Positions 43,789 to 53,799 of a stretch of 64,000 bases of DNA are shown in pieces. Origin of the DNA: Closterium sp. NIES-65. Its lineage: Eukaryota; Streptophyta; Zygnematophyceae; Desmidiales; Closteriaceae. Location of the stretch: assembly GCA_948144175.1 (NCBI GenBank), contig CANXME010000106.1, forward strand, positions 558,001 through 622,000, written 5' to 3'. A program made the position numbers and the translations under genes. The notes under the pieces are model-generated. The model did no database searches. It saw only the letters and a program-made list of their open reading frames with translations, and was not told where the DNA came from. Positions within the stretch are counted from its first letter, which is position 1. Every line of letters starts with the position of its first letter.

Positions 43789-44543
43789 TGTTGGATGCAC
43801 GTCATTTTGAGTGCATGTCATCCTAACGTCCTGCCAAGTGCTCGTGCTGTTTGTGCTTGCATGATTTGCATGAGCATATGTCTTTGTGCATGGCTGTTGG
43901 ATATTATCATCTCTGTGTTTTTTCTCCAAGTTTAAATGCTTGATCATACAGGAGAAATCCAGGACTTTCCAACGATACCAAGATCGCCTTATTCCGACCA
44001 AGATCGCCTAAGTTACAAGATTTCCAAGACTTTGATTTTTTATTAGATTTTGGGGTTATATCTAATTTGGGTGATTACTTGGACATGACTATAAAGGGAT
44101 CTTTGGTTGGGTGGTTAGGAAGGCAACTTTGACTTTTGGATTGGGGTGGCTAGAAGTTTCTAGCATGGGTTGCAAATGTTGCAACACCTAGGCAAAATCC
44201 AACTAGATTGGATTTTGCATGTGACACCTCAAGGACCTCATGATGAGGGTTGCATCCTTGCTGCTAGAAAGGTTCCTACCATCCTTCCCTAGCTCTTGGA
44301 GAACCCCTTCCCCCTCATGGTTCTCTTGGAGTCCCCAACTCCAACATTCTATGCCTTAATGCTTGTACTTCCTCCACCATTCTAGTCATGCTGCTACTGG
44401 ACGTTTGTAATTGGTTCTCACTCTCTAGACCATCTTTTTAAGTGATTCAAATTGGAGATGGTAGCTCAGCCTAGAGCGCAACATCCTACCGAGAAGATTT
44501 GCGTTTAGTTGAGAAATGAGTTCAAAGTGACGGATCCTGAACA
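43789..44543 (+). repeat. Solo LTR of a copia-type element inside gypsy gag
   Basis: This AT-richer block starts TGTTGGATGCACG and ends CTGAACA. Its layout parallels the Cn LTR (TGTTG start, GCATG/TGTGC-rich first 100 bases, a ...TTCAAATTGG... segment near the end, ACA end), and it interrupts gag coding sequence. I could not match 5-bp duplications (GAGTC on the left), so the exact ends are provisional. Confidence 0.6.
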
Positions 44544-45732
44544 ACAGATTCACTACTGGCTTACTATGGCGACTCGTGGAGCTTGGGGAGGACATGAACT
44601 GCGTGGATCAGGGACGCATAGTAAGCATGGTCTGAATTACGAGCTGTAGCGAGATGTGCTAGTAAAGATCTTTGAGATGGGGGCAGCAGCAACGCTGGGG
44701 GTGGCGTACGAGACCACAAAAAGGGTGGAAACGGGGAGACGGCTGTTCGAGGTAGAGCGAACGGGGGAGCGGCCCACAGACAGGCGAAGGCCAGCGTGGA
44801 GCGCTAGCCCAGTGGAGCACTAGCGCCCGCCAAGAGGCCCGTCAGACACGAGGAAGTATCATAACTATGGCAGAGGCGGTCACTTACGACGGGATTGTCG
44901 TAATCCACCAGCCTGTTCCATTTGCGGCAAGGAGGATCACTTGAGAAGGGAATGCCTGGAAGCGCCAACCTGCGAGAAGTGCGGACGGAACGGGCACGGA
45001 GAGCGCGACTGCTACTCTCGAAGGGGAGACGCCAGAGAAAATGGAGAGGTGGCGGAGATGCGGGCAGAGATCGAGAGGTTGCGGACGCATCTTGAGGAGC
45101 GGGAGCGAGGGACAGAAAAGAGGCCAGCTATGGTGGCTAGGGAAGAAGATGAGGAGGAGGGCAGTGAGCAAGAATTCTGTCTAATGGCAAGACCTGCCAG
45201 AGATAGAGAGGAATTGGGACTGAGGCCAAGGGAAAGATACTTGAGGCAGAGGGTGGAAGAGAGGCAGGAGTATGAGCCGTGTCGGCTGGCGGGAGACGGT
45301 AGAGAGGGGTTACCAACAAGGCATCACCCTTTGGAGAGGCTAAGTTGTGCGGCGTCAGTGTTGGTTGCGGAGAAAGGTTACATCATGGCGGGGAGACTGT
45401 CGGTGAAGCAGGCAATCATTGACAGAGGGGCCCACCCAGTACTGATCGGGAAGCGGTTAGCGGAGCAGCTGCAGCTGGACCGGCCAGGGAGGCAAATAGC
45501 AGAAGGGCTGCTGTTGATGACGGCAAAGGGAGGCGGCACCAAGTGTATGCCGACGACATGTGCGACGGTGGAAATCATGATAAGGCGGGGTAGCCCCGAG
45601 GAGTGTTCGGCCAAATTGTACTGCAGGATTTCGCCGTTAGAGGATTGCGATTTGCTCTTGGGAGTTGAGTTCCTTTTCAGCATTGGCGCGATGCGAGAGG
45701 AGAAGTTGCTATACCGAGTATGGGACGGATGA
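44544..45732 (+). pseudogene. Gypsy gag C-terminus, zinc knuckles and protease
   Basis: After the solo LTR gag continues (DVLVKIFEMGAAATLGVAYE), with TAG stops at about 44648 and at 44821-44823. Open sequence from 44824 holds one degraded knuckle in which two Cys have become Tyr (YHNYGRGGHLRRDC). Two intact C-x2-C-x4-H-x4-C knuckles follow (CSICGKEDHLRREC, CEKCGRNGHGERDC), then a charged coiled-coil-like stretch. The aspartic protease comes last: AIIDRGAHPVLIGKRLAEQL has DRG where D-S/T-G is required, so it is probably inactive; ISPLEDCDLLLGVEFL is its C-terminal part. The frame ends at TGA 45730-45732, overlapping the next ATG. Confidence 0.82.
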
Positions 45733-46487
45733 ATTGGGAGGAATTAGAAGAGGAGAGGCGATACCAAGACTGGCACCAACAGCAGTGTTTGGTAAGCGGA
45801 AGTTTGAAGGAGCTGCAGCTGGACAGCTGGGTGTTCCAAAAGCCAATATTCCTGCTAGAGCTATTTGGAGGCATTAGCATGGGGTTGGCCGCAGTACTTA
45901 AGGCGGGGCTGGGAGTGGAGAAGTACATCTACGTGGACAATGATGACGCAGTGAGCACCATGTCATGGCAACATATCAAGAAGCTTGAAGAGAGATATCC
46001 CTCTCAGCTGTACGAGGGAGCGGTTGACCGAGGGGCGGAATGGCTTTGTCACCGAGTAGAGGATGTAAAGGAGGAAGCACTCGCCCACTTGGGGCACATT
46101 GACCTGGTGATTGTGGGCTGGGAATGCCAAGGGATGTCACATGCCGGGGAAGGAAGGAGAATGGATGATCCACGAAGTGGGCTATTCAGGGAGCTGATGA
46201 AGATCCTAAAGCTGATCAAACGAAAGCAAGGGGGAGTAGCATATATCGTGGAGAACGTGGACACCAGAGATGATGGGAGGGAAGCGGTGAAGCGCGCGGA
46301 GGAGGAGATCAGAGGAGAGCTAAGGGCAGGAGTAGTGTGGGACGCGGCGCATAATGGAAGCCGAACGCATCGGACTCGCAGATACTGGCAGAATGTACCG
46401 CCGGAAGCGCTCCTGCAATATGAGCTATCGTTGATGGAGCGGCCACGACCGCGACTAGTCGCAGACATACTGGCACCCCGACCATGA
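45720..46487 (+). CDS. Retrotransposon-encoded cytosine-5 DNA methyltransferase, catalytic part
   Basis: 255 codons from ATG 45720. An in-frame ATG at 45729 overlaps the protease stop as ATGA and may be the real start. Methyltransferase motifs in order: motif I LELFGGISMG (residues 46-55) for S-adenosylmethionine; YVDND (71-75); motif IV VGWECQGMSHAG with catalytic Cys136 (46125-46127), where Glu replaces the usual Pro of PCQ/PCN; motif VI ENV (178-180); motif VIII RTHRTRRYWQN (215-225). The role would be methylation of cytosines, perhaps on the element's own DNA. Motifs IX/X are cut off by a stop and frameshift and lie at 46495-46800. Family assignment is firm; substrate and activity are unknown. 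Confidence 0.88.
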   Translation: MGRMNWEELEEERRYQDWHQQQCLVSGSLKELQLDSWVFQKPIFLLELFGGISMGLAAVLKAGLGVEKYIYVDNDDAVSTMSWQHIKKLEERYPSQLYEGAVDRGAEWLCHRVEDVKEEALAHLGHIDLVIVGWECQGMSHAGEGRRMDDPRSGLFRELMKILKLIKRKQGGVAYIVENVDTRDDGREAVKRAEEEIRGELRAGVVWDAAHNGSRTHRTRRYWQNVPPEALLQYELSLMERPRPRLVADILAPRP

Positions 46488-46494
46488 AACGTAA

Positions 46495-46860
46495 TACCCG
46501 TGCAATGTAGTGGGCAAGCCTCCGCAAGCTTGGCCGACGCTGGTGGCGCATGAAGAGGCGGAGGCCTTCAGGATGAAAGACGGTGCAGAGGGACCAGGCA
46601 TGGTGTATGATCGACTAAAGGGGGTGTGCGAGGAACCGACAGCGCTAGAACGGGAGCTGGCCATGGGATTCATGGCAGGAGCGACTGCAACTGCGGACGT
46701 CACAGAGATGCAGCGGTGAAGGGCACTGGGGAAGGCCATGGACCTGAACGCCTTGCACTGGCTGGTAGGAACGATGGATCGGCATCTTGAGCGAAATCGG
46801 CTGGAACGGCGTAGGGACCATGCGACGAGAGCAGAGCCTAGGACACGAGATGACGAGATC
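46495..46860 (+). pseudogene. C-terminal motifs IX-X of the methyltransferase, frameshifted
   Basis: In another frame from the catalytic part: YPCNVVGKPPQAWPTLVAHE, then ERELAMGFMAG, and after a TGA at 46717-46719 RALGKAMDLNALHWLVG. The pattern E-R-x2-GF followed by R-x-LG-x4-(V/N)-x2-L resembles the end of DNMT3/DRM-type enzymes (ERVFGFP ... RLLGRSWSVPV). The TGA is most simply a CGA that lost its C by deamination. Confidence 0.7.
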
Positions 46861-48237
46861 AAGGAAGAGGAATTAGGGATACTGCTGGAGCACTTGGAGA
46901 ATGAGGTGTGGGAGATGCGGAAGAAGGGGGTGCCACAAGAGAAGCGAGCGGTGAGGTTGAATGATCATCTGGGGATCTCAGGGGGATACCTAGACCAAGG
47001 GGAAGAGGAAGATGGAGGGTGGGAAGGAGAGCCAGAGATGGACTGGGATTCAGAGGAAAAAGAAGATCGCACGGAGGGGTGGATTCCAGATCCCGATGAG
47101 GTCTTCGTGGGACCGAGCAGAGCATACATGGCAAGCAGGGTGGAGGTGGAGGAGTCAGAGGAGCAACGACCAGCGGCAGAAGCGGAGAGAGCAATGGTGG
47201 AGGCCACAGGACAAGAGGAGACATGAGAGCCGACCGCGGGGCCAGAAGCAACAGAAAGGGAGAGAGGAGTACAGCAGGAAGAACCAGGCACACGCTGGGA
47301 CATCGGAGACGTGATGGGGGGAGAGATGGTGCTAAGGCTGGAAGCAGTCCTCCGGCAGCATGCAGCGGCATTCGCACACACTCTGCAGCAGTTGGGGAAA
47401 TGTGTGATAAGTATGATGCACTTGCCGCTGACCAGCGAGGTTCCGATGTACCAGAGGCGGAAGAGGATGAGTCCCCAAGACATAGCCATTTGCACGGAAA
47501 AATGCCAGGAGTTGCTGGCGACGGGGTTGATCAGGCGGCCTACATCAGACTATGCAGCAGCCACAGTGATAGCATCTAGGACGGATCTAACGGGTACGGT
47601 GCTATCCCGCCAAATGTGCAGGGACTACAGGGGACTGAATAAGGTGACAGCAACGGATCGATACCCCATGCCAATGGCCGAAGAAATCTTTGATCAGTTG
47701 CAAGGCAGTTGGATCTTTTCAACGCTGGACCTTCGACAAGGCTTTAACCAAATACCAATAGCAGAGGGGGACAAGAAGAAGACGGCGTTCCACGGGCCAG
47801 ACGGGTTGTATGAATGGAATTTCATGTCGTTCGGGCTACGCAATGCGTCTGAAGTGTTTCAACGAGTCATGGATGCGGTCCTGAGGGAGGTGGAGGGGGC
47901 GGCATGCTACATAGATGATGTGATCATCTTCAGTCCTATGGCAAAGGCGCATGTGAGAGACGTGGAGGCAAATCTGACGGCAATCGACGCTGCAGGGATG
48001 ACTTGTCACCCGAGGAAATGTCGGTTTGGGCACCGCAGCGTCACCAACCTGGGATTCAAAGTAGCAGCGGATGAGCTTAGCATCCAGAAAGCCAAGGTGG
48101 AGGTTCTGGACAGGGTGGCGCGGAGTAAGGACAGAAGCAGCCTAAGAGGGCTGCTGGGGTTTCTGAATTACTACTGCAAGTTTATAGAAAACTTCAGCAA
48201 GAGGGCAGCACCGTTGAACATGCTCCTGAGAGAGTAG
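46861..48237 (+). pseudogene. Gypsy linker and reverse transcriptase
   Basis: Open from 46720 apart from TGA 47224-47226 in an acidic linker. The RT domain (47311-48237) is well preserved: LPLTSEVPMYQRRKRMSPQD, CRDYRGLNKVTATDRYPMPM, FSTLDLRQGFNQIPIAEGDK, FGLRNASEVFQRVMD and catalytic YIDD at 47908-47919. The thumb and connection follow (GLLGFLNYYCKFIENFSKRA), ending at TAG 48235-48237. Confidence 0.9.
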
Positions 48238-48984
48238 CAGAAGTGGCAGTAGGAAGAGCCTCAAGAGAAGGCGCTGCAAGGGCTGATGGAATTTGTGAAA
48301 TCAGGAGCCGTGCTGAAGCTGCCAAACAGAGAGGCACCCTTCGTGCTCTATACCGATTGGAGTAGCGCGGGGATGGGTTCGGTGTTGAGTCAGCTAGACA
48401 AGGGAGTGGAGAAGGTGGTGGCATTCGCCAGCAGAACCTGCAGCCCAGCAGAAGCCAACTATTCGTCATACAAAGGGGAGGGACTGGCAGTGGTGTGGGC
48501 AGTAGGACACTTCGGGGTGTACTTGCAAGGGCGGAACTTCACACTGGAAACGGATCACCAGCCACTGCTATGGCTGATGCATAACCAGTCACTAACAGAT
48601 CGGAATGCGCGGTGGACGATGAAGTTACAGGATGATGGCTTCACAGTGAAGCATCGGCCGGGCAAGACAATGCAACACGTAGACGGCCTCTCCAGGAACC
48701 CAACCAGCGGCGGACCAGAACAGGAAGGGCCATTAGCTGCGCTGTCAGCCATGGTGCGCGAGCAGGGGCGAGAAGGGCCGCAGGTGAGGGGTCCAGCAGA
48801 TGTGTGGCAGGATGCAGCGACGCTGGCATGGATCAAGGGAGAGACAGCCGAGGATGGGGGAGCAGACGCAAGGGCCAAAGCAAGAGGTCAACACTACAGG
48901 TGGTACCAAGGACAAGTGCAGGTGCAGACAAAGGATGGGTGGAAGAGGGTGCCAGAACCGGCAGAGAGGGAGAAGTTTTTATAG
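48238..48984 (+). pseudogene. Gypsy RNase H
   Basis: After TAG 48235-48237 and TAG 48250-48252 the same frame gives a standard gypsy RNase H: FVLYTDWSSAGMGSVLSQLD (first Asp), SSYKGEGLAVVWAVGHF (Glu), FTLETDHQPLLWLMHNQ (Asp), VKHRPGKTMQHVDGLSRNP. It ends at TAG 48982-48984. Confidence 0.88.
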
Positions 48985-50077
48985 GAGGTGCACAACAAGC
49001 TGGGCCATTAAGGGCCTCTGAGGATGCAGCAGCTGCTGCAAACTGGCTGGTGGTGGGCGGGGATGCGCAAAGAGGTGAAGGAGTAGGTGGAGAAATGTAA
49101 GCTTTGCTGCACGAACAAGGCCAACTTGCTGAAGAGCCAGGCGGAGCTCCAGCCCCTGGACATCGTGGAGCTGGGGTACCGCTGTTCACTAGTCATAGCA
49201 GGGGAGCTGCCAGTTTCGCCAAGGGGCAGGAGGTACATCATATTGATGATAGAATACGTGAGCAAGTGGGCGGAAGGGAGACCTCTAGTGGCCAAGATGG
49301 CAGGAGCAGTGGCAGAAGCATTCGAAGAGATAGTGCTGACACGATTCGGGCCGTGCGGGGAGGTACTGATAGACCAGGGGACTAAGTTCCAATGGCATAC
49401 AGCACCGCACTACATCCAGGTACCATTCCCAAAGTGACGGGCTCACGGAGTGGCTGGTGCAGACAGTGAAGAAGGAATTTCAAGTGTACGGGGAGGCGCA
49501 CAAGGGGGACTGGGATAGGAGGCTGCCCTGGGTCATGGTGGCGTATAGGTTCAACAAGCAGGCGTCGATGAAAGACGTCTCACTATATTATCTGCTCTTT
49601 GGGAAGCAGCCCATCCTACATGTAGAAGCACCGAGGCTGCTGACGGACAGCGTGACAGCGAGAACAGTAGAGAAATGGGTGACGCTGGCGGACGCAAGGG
49701 CCAGGTACCTGAGGCAGATGCTACCTGCCACCATGTAGAGCCTGAAGGTAGCAGAGCTGAGGGACATACACCACTATAACCAGCGGCAGCTGAGCAGGAT
49801 GCAAGGGAGGCAGCCGGCGGTGGAAGGACAGGTGGTATATGTGCGCAGGGCAAAGCGAGACGGCCTGGACGTGGGAGTGTTGCAACAGAGGTGGGAAGTG
49901 AAGGAGGTGCGGGATTCGGGGGTGTTGGTGCTGGAGGATGCGACAGGGAAGCGAGTGATGGATCATGTCACGAACGTGGCTCCTGCAGGGAAGCCGCGGA
50001 AGACCACGACTTACACCGGTCCCATGACCAGGGCGAGGACGGCAGCAGCTGGTTATGGGAGGGGGCAGGGACAGTGA
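48985..50077 (+). pseudogene. Gypsy integrase, inactivated
   Basis: The zinc-binding HHCC motif is recognisable: His codons at 48991 and 49006, Cys at 49096 and 49105 (H-x4-H-x29-C-x2-C). TAA 49009-49011 and TAG 49084-49086 interrupt it. In the core the place of the first catalytic Asp reads SLVIAGELPVS, so Asp has become Val. The second Asp is kept (VLIDQGTKF, 49372-49374). A frameshift near 49410 moves the third catalytic region (SDGLTEWLVQTVKKEF) to another frame. TAG 49736-49738 follows. The C-terminal VVYVRRAKRDG...VLQQRWEVKEV...HVTNVAP is GPY/F-like; no chromodomain is seen. Confidence 0.85.
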
Positions 50078-50339
50078 CTGGTAGAACACTTCAAGGGAGA
50101 AAGCAACCACAAGCAGGCTCAGTCAGGAGAGTGCAGCTGCAGTATAAGGAAGGGAGAGGGAGGAGAGAGGTTCAAGAGTGAGGAAGCGGAGCGGTAAAGG
50201 CAGAGTGCGCAGAACAGGCTAAGAGAGATGCAGGGAGAGGTGGGTGAGTTATCCGACACACGGACAAGATAAACGGTTTTTGCTACATCGCGATTGAATT
50301 TTGCGTTAGCAGGTTCCCTCCCTTTTTGGGGCAGTTTTC

Positions 50340-50535
50340 GACCATCGGATCCACATCTGCTCGATCAACGGCCCACATTCCAACTTCTCTTACAATTTGG
50401 GCCAGTCCATCTGCGACCGTCAGATCGACATTTGACTTCATCAACTGCCGAAATTCCAACCTCACTTCAATTTGGTCAAGGCCATCTGTGGCCTTCATCA
50501 ACGACCGACATTCCAAACATTTTAGTTTAAATTCG
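50340..50535 (+). repeat. Degenerate tandem repeat in the gypsy 3' non-coding region
   Basis: About three copies of a 60-75-bp unit with the core CAACGGCCCACATTCCAAC / CAACTGCCGAAATTCCAAC / CAACGACCGACATTCCAAA, separated by CAATTTGG(G/T)C and CCATCTG. Confidence 0.6.
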
Positions 50536-50642
50536 CTAAGGCGTTTCAGCCGTCGGATTCAGCTGAAGTGAAGATCAACAGCATACTCTCTATTGTGGGG
50601 CCTGTTCCAGTACAAGGCTGTCTAATTTAAGAGGTGGGAGAG

Positions 50643-50913
50643 TGTAAGGATTTACAAATCCTTACTGAGGCACTCGTTAGTGAGGCCATCCCGAGGGTCA
50701 CGCGACGAGCCTGTTTGGCCTATTTCATCACACCGAACCACCCCCGAATCGCCTTCACACCAATCGCAACCATCACTGAGCCATCTTCACCCGACCTCCC
50801 CGCCTAGCTAGCATTTCACCTATTTAGTCGAGCCATTCTCATTGTATTGTCATTCACAAATTTCCATTCTCAATATTCGTTATGTCGCGCACTCTGCAAG
50901 TTATTTCATAACA
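50643..50913 (+). repeat. Gypsy 3' LTR
   Basis: This 271-bp LTR starts TGTAAGGATTTACAAATCC, preceded by the purine tract AAGAGGTGGGAGAG, and ends ATTTCATAACA. Its first bases form a perfect 10-bp inverted repeat (GTAAGGATTT/AAATCCTTAC). Confidence 0.82.
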
Positions 50914-51145
50914 GTAAGGTGACTTTGTGATCCACCCCGAGCTTTGTTCTGTTTCTTCACTTGACTAGTCTTGCGACCAATCTTGCTTTGGCTATCCCCC
51001 ACTTCGCCTATGGGGGTGTGTCAAAATATAGTCATTTATCCATCTTTATGATGTAGTGGGGTTATCCTCTAGGGGGTACACCAACTTTCTCGACACATTT
51101 CTTGTACTCCCCTTGCCTTGACCTAACCACCTTCTTCTCCAAAAG
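50914..51145 (+). repeat. Copia 3' end relic: 3' non-coding region, polypurine tract, LTR start
   Basis: GTGACTTTGTGATCCACCCC and CCCCCACTTCGCCTATGGGGGTG (split here only for description) match the 3' end of elements C and F. A copia LTR begins at 51019 (TGTCAAAATATAG) with the GTAGTGGGG...AGGGGGTACA module. The gypsy LTR abuts it on the left, so gypsy inserted into an older copia copy. Confidence 0.75.
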
Positions 51146-51263
51146 TTCTTAGCCTAGCTAGTTTTTTCCCTATTTAGGCTCGACACTTTCTTTGTATCGT
51201 CATTCAGTATTCAACATTCTCTATATGCGTTAATCTGCGCTCTCAACAAGTTCATTCATAACA
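51146..51263 (+). repeat. Second, divergent gypsy LTR fragment
   Basis: The segment CTTAGCCTAGCTAG...CTATTTAGGCTCGACAC...GTATCGTCATTCA...GCGCTCTCAACAAGTTCATTCATAACA (elements listed separately) parallels the last 130 bases of the 50643-50913 LTR with many differences. It implies an older insertion of the same family. Confidence 0.65.
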
Positions 51264-52163
51264 GTTTGAGTGAGTGGCAGAGTTCATATTCTTTGGTGTA
51301 TAACGACTTTGATATAGAGAATGTACATCATAAGATAACTCTCATTTAAGAAGGTTTTTAGACAAACTGGTTTGTAATGTGTGCCTTTACAAACAGTTCA
51401 CTTTCCTCACCAAGCTCCCCAGTCTACCCAGCTACTGCTGCATTCTCCACCACACATCCACCCCTCCCCTCCACTCAAGGCTGACTTTATCTGTCTAAAA
51501 TGGTCTGATTGTCTGAAATCTCAGACAATTTTAATACAAATCCTGTTTTTTCAGAGTTGTATGATTTCCAAACAAGAGTACTTCAGAGTAGTTACTTTGC
51601 GGATAATGGGTCTTCAGACTACAAGGAGTACGGATCCTGAAATGAGGTTCTATAGTTTCTACGTAGCTTCCGCCACGTCATATCTTACCAGTGTACCGAA
51701 ACACTTCACAGCGCTGTCACGCGCAAAATCTGTAGTTGGCAGACTTGCCACCCATCCCCCTTCTCCCTTTAAATTCTGCCCAGTTGGCTCGTTGTTTCTT
51801 TTACGTGGAACCGTCGCTGGTTGCCTCGCATTGTCAGTGAAGGGAACTCAGTAGTGGTGCCTCGCCTCATGCGGTACATTCATGGTGGTGCTGGGCAGCA
51901 GTGGCGGGTGGGTGACAAGCATGGCAATGCGACACCACCCACGGCAGAAGCAAACCATTCATCTCCGTACTAGATGTATCTGGACGGCGGTGGGGTTCTT
52001 CCCCCACCGCTCAGTTCAGGAGCCTTTTATGGAAAGCTCTGCTGCCTCTCTTCCCCTGTATGTTCACACCATACGTGTCCCCTGCATTTGTGTACACACC
52101 ATACGTGTTCTAAATGTTTAAGTTTATGTTATTCTTACGGTTATGTTATTCGTGTCTTTGTGA
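51264..52163. other. No gene recognised
   Basis: AT-rich sequence with only short chance frames. Its right end could be the intron preceding the hAT exon at 52164; a twofold TTATGTTATTC(T/G) repeat lies at 52123-52152. Confidence 0.4.
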
Positions 52164-53559
52164 AAGGAAGCGAAGGCGGAGCGTGATGCTGCCTTAGCAT
52201 ATCCTGACATGGATATAATAGACAAGGTAATCAGGACACTGGCCGAATTGTTGTCGAGCTTGAGCAACTCGAGCCGGCGCTTTCAGTACCTCCAAAAGAC
52301 AATCTGCAAGACTAATTTAGAGGTGCAAGGCATTCACACCGACAGATGGTTGTCACGCGGGGAGACTGTGCGTCGTTTGTCCATGGTGCTCGGCCCCTCG
52401 ATCGTTCTTCTAGCTCAGAGCAAGCACAACTTGTACGAAACAGTCATATCGTACAAATTTCAGCTTTGTCTTGACCTCTCCATCATGAATGAACTCAACC
52501 TCAAGTTCCAGAAGAAACAGGTGAGCACACGTATTGTTAATAATTGTCGGGTTTTTAGCTCATGACATGACTTGCTGCAAGTGGATGTGACAGAGATAGC
52601 CAAGGACACTGACTTGCTGCATGCGCCGACGCTACCTTGAGTGCGAAGACATCTTCGGAGCCCCGTGCTGTCGGAGTTCTAATGCTGTACGGGAGGGGTG
52701 GGGGGGAAAAGGTACGGGTGCGCGGCGTGGACACTGAAGGACATCACGTTTCCCACGTCTACAAGCTCCACGAGCGGCATCTGGATGGCATGTGTACGGC
52801 AGGATGAACAGAGAGTGTGAGAAGCTATGCACCAATTTTGCACAGGAATGTGTAAACATGCATAATTTCCACAGGAATCTGGCACCGACGAAGCTGTTCC
52901 AAGCTGCCAAGTGGCCGAAGCAAGGGCAGCAACGCGGCAGGAAGGTGCGGGAGTACCTGCACCGATGCAGTGCGATTTTTGGGGACAAACTCTCGGGCTT
53001 CGACATGACTGCAACCGAGAGGGAGCTCCAGTCGTGGGCGCCAATCATGGAGGCGTCTGTCCTTTGTTTTGCCAGTGGTTGCCACTCCCATAGATGTACA
53101 TTAACACGCCTTTGTACTGGTTGTTTCTCCTTGCATGTATAATTTCAAGCGCTAGCCCAGCATCATGCGGATGTGGCAAGCTACCGCGGTGATGCCCGGT
53201 CGACGGTCGGGTGCGAGCGAGGATTCTCTCGCCAAAACGTGATCAAGTCCTGAGTGAGGGGCGCTCTGGGCAACGCATGACAGGCGGAACTGATGGCCAT
53301 TTCGCTGCTGGACTACGAGATCGACTGGGAAACAGCTCTTGCCAAGTGGCAAGAAAAGTCCAGGCGCCCTGCCAAGTCACCAATTTTTGCAGCAGCTGAG
53401 AGGAAGCGCAAGGAGAAAGAGCTCGCTCAAGATGAGGTGCAGGAGAAAGAGGAACGCGGGTGTGAGTGGGGGGAGGATCATGATTTAGATGAGGACGTTG
53501 AGGAGGGATTTGTGGGGTCAGGCCAGGATGATGCCACAGACAACTTGTTCCTTTCATAG
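52164..53559 (+). pseudogene. hAT-type (DUF4371/ZNF862-like) transposase pseudogene with introns
   Basis: Exon-like pieces follow the C-terminal half of hAT-derived transposases. 52164-52520 reads FQYLQKTICKTN, HTDRWLSRGETVRRL and LYETVISYKFQLCLDLSIMN and ends AAACAG|GTGAGC. A 60-bp intron (52521-52580) ends CTGCAA where CTGCAG is expected, then VDVTEIAKDTDLLHAPT. About 52790-53070 reads CEKLCTNFAQECVN and SGFDMTATERELQSW. 53150-53559 has the hAT dimerisation signature TVGCERGFSRQN-IKS, with two TGA (53251, 53278), then LMAISLLDYEIDWETALAKW and an acidic tail. The N-terminal DNA-binding part is not found. Confidence 0.72.
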
Positions 53560-53635
53560 GATGACAGGATTGAGATGGCTGTTCCAGTGCTCTAGACTAG
53601 TATGGACACTGCTTACATGTTGTTTGGAAGTATAA

Positions 53636-53787
53636 CTAGAGTAGTTAGGTAGGTAGGTACTACTAGGTAGTATATAGAGGTACTAGGAAGGTAGGTAAGT
53701 AGGTAGGTATGTAGGTAGGTAGGTAGGTAGGTAGGTAGGTAGGTAGGTAGGTAGGTAGGTAGGTAGGTAGGTAGGTAGGTAGGTAGA
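53636..53787. repeat. (TAGG)n tetranucleotide microsatellite
   Basis: Imperfect at first, then about 20 uninterrupted GTAG units from roughly 53707 to 53785. The Tyr/Leu/Pro repeat frames on the minus strand are artefacts. Confidence 0.95.
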
Positions 53788-53799
53788 TATTGCTGTGTC

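Larger units (their letters stand above)
43110..50913 (+). mobile_element. Ty3/gypsy retrotransposon encoding a cytosine DNA methyltransferase, 5'-truncated and decayed
   Basis: Plus-strand order is gag, zinc knuckles, protease, cytosine methyltransferase, RT, RNase H, integrase, GPY-like end, 3' non-coding repeats, purine tract, 3' LTR (50643-50913). RT before integrase defines gypsy. No 5' LTR is found. Gag is split by a solo LTR (43789-44543) and has stops. Protease reads DRG, and integrase has three stops, a frameshift and a lost first catalytic Asp. A methyltransferase between protease and RT is not part of the standard gypsy gene set. Captured methyltransferases have been reported in retroelements of charophyte algae and dinoflagellates. 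Confidence 0.9.

Noticed and set aside
44941-45732. Zinc-knuckle/protease frame as an independent host gene
   Set aside because: Its position between gag and the methyltransferase-RT block and its protease motif place it in the gypsy element.
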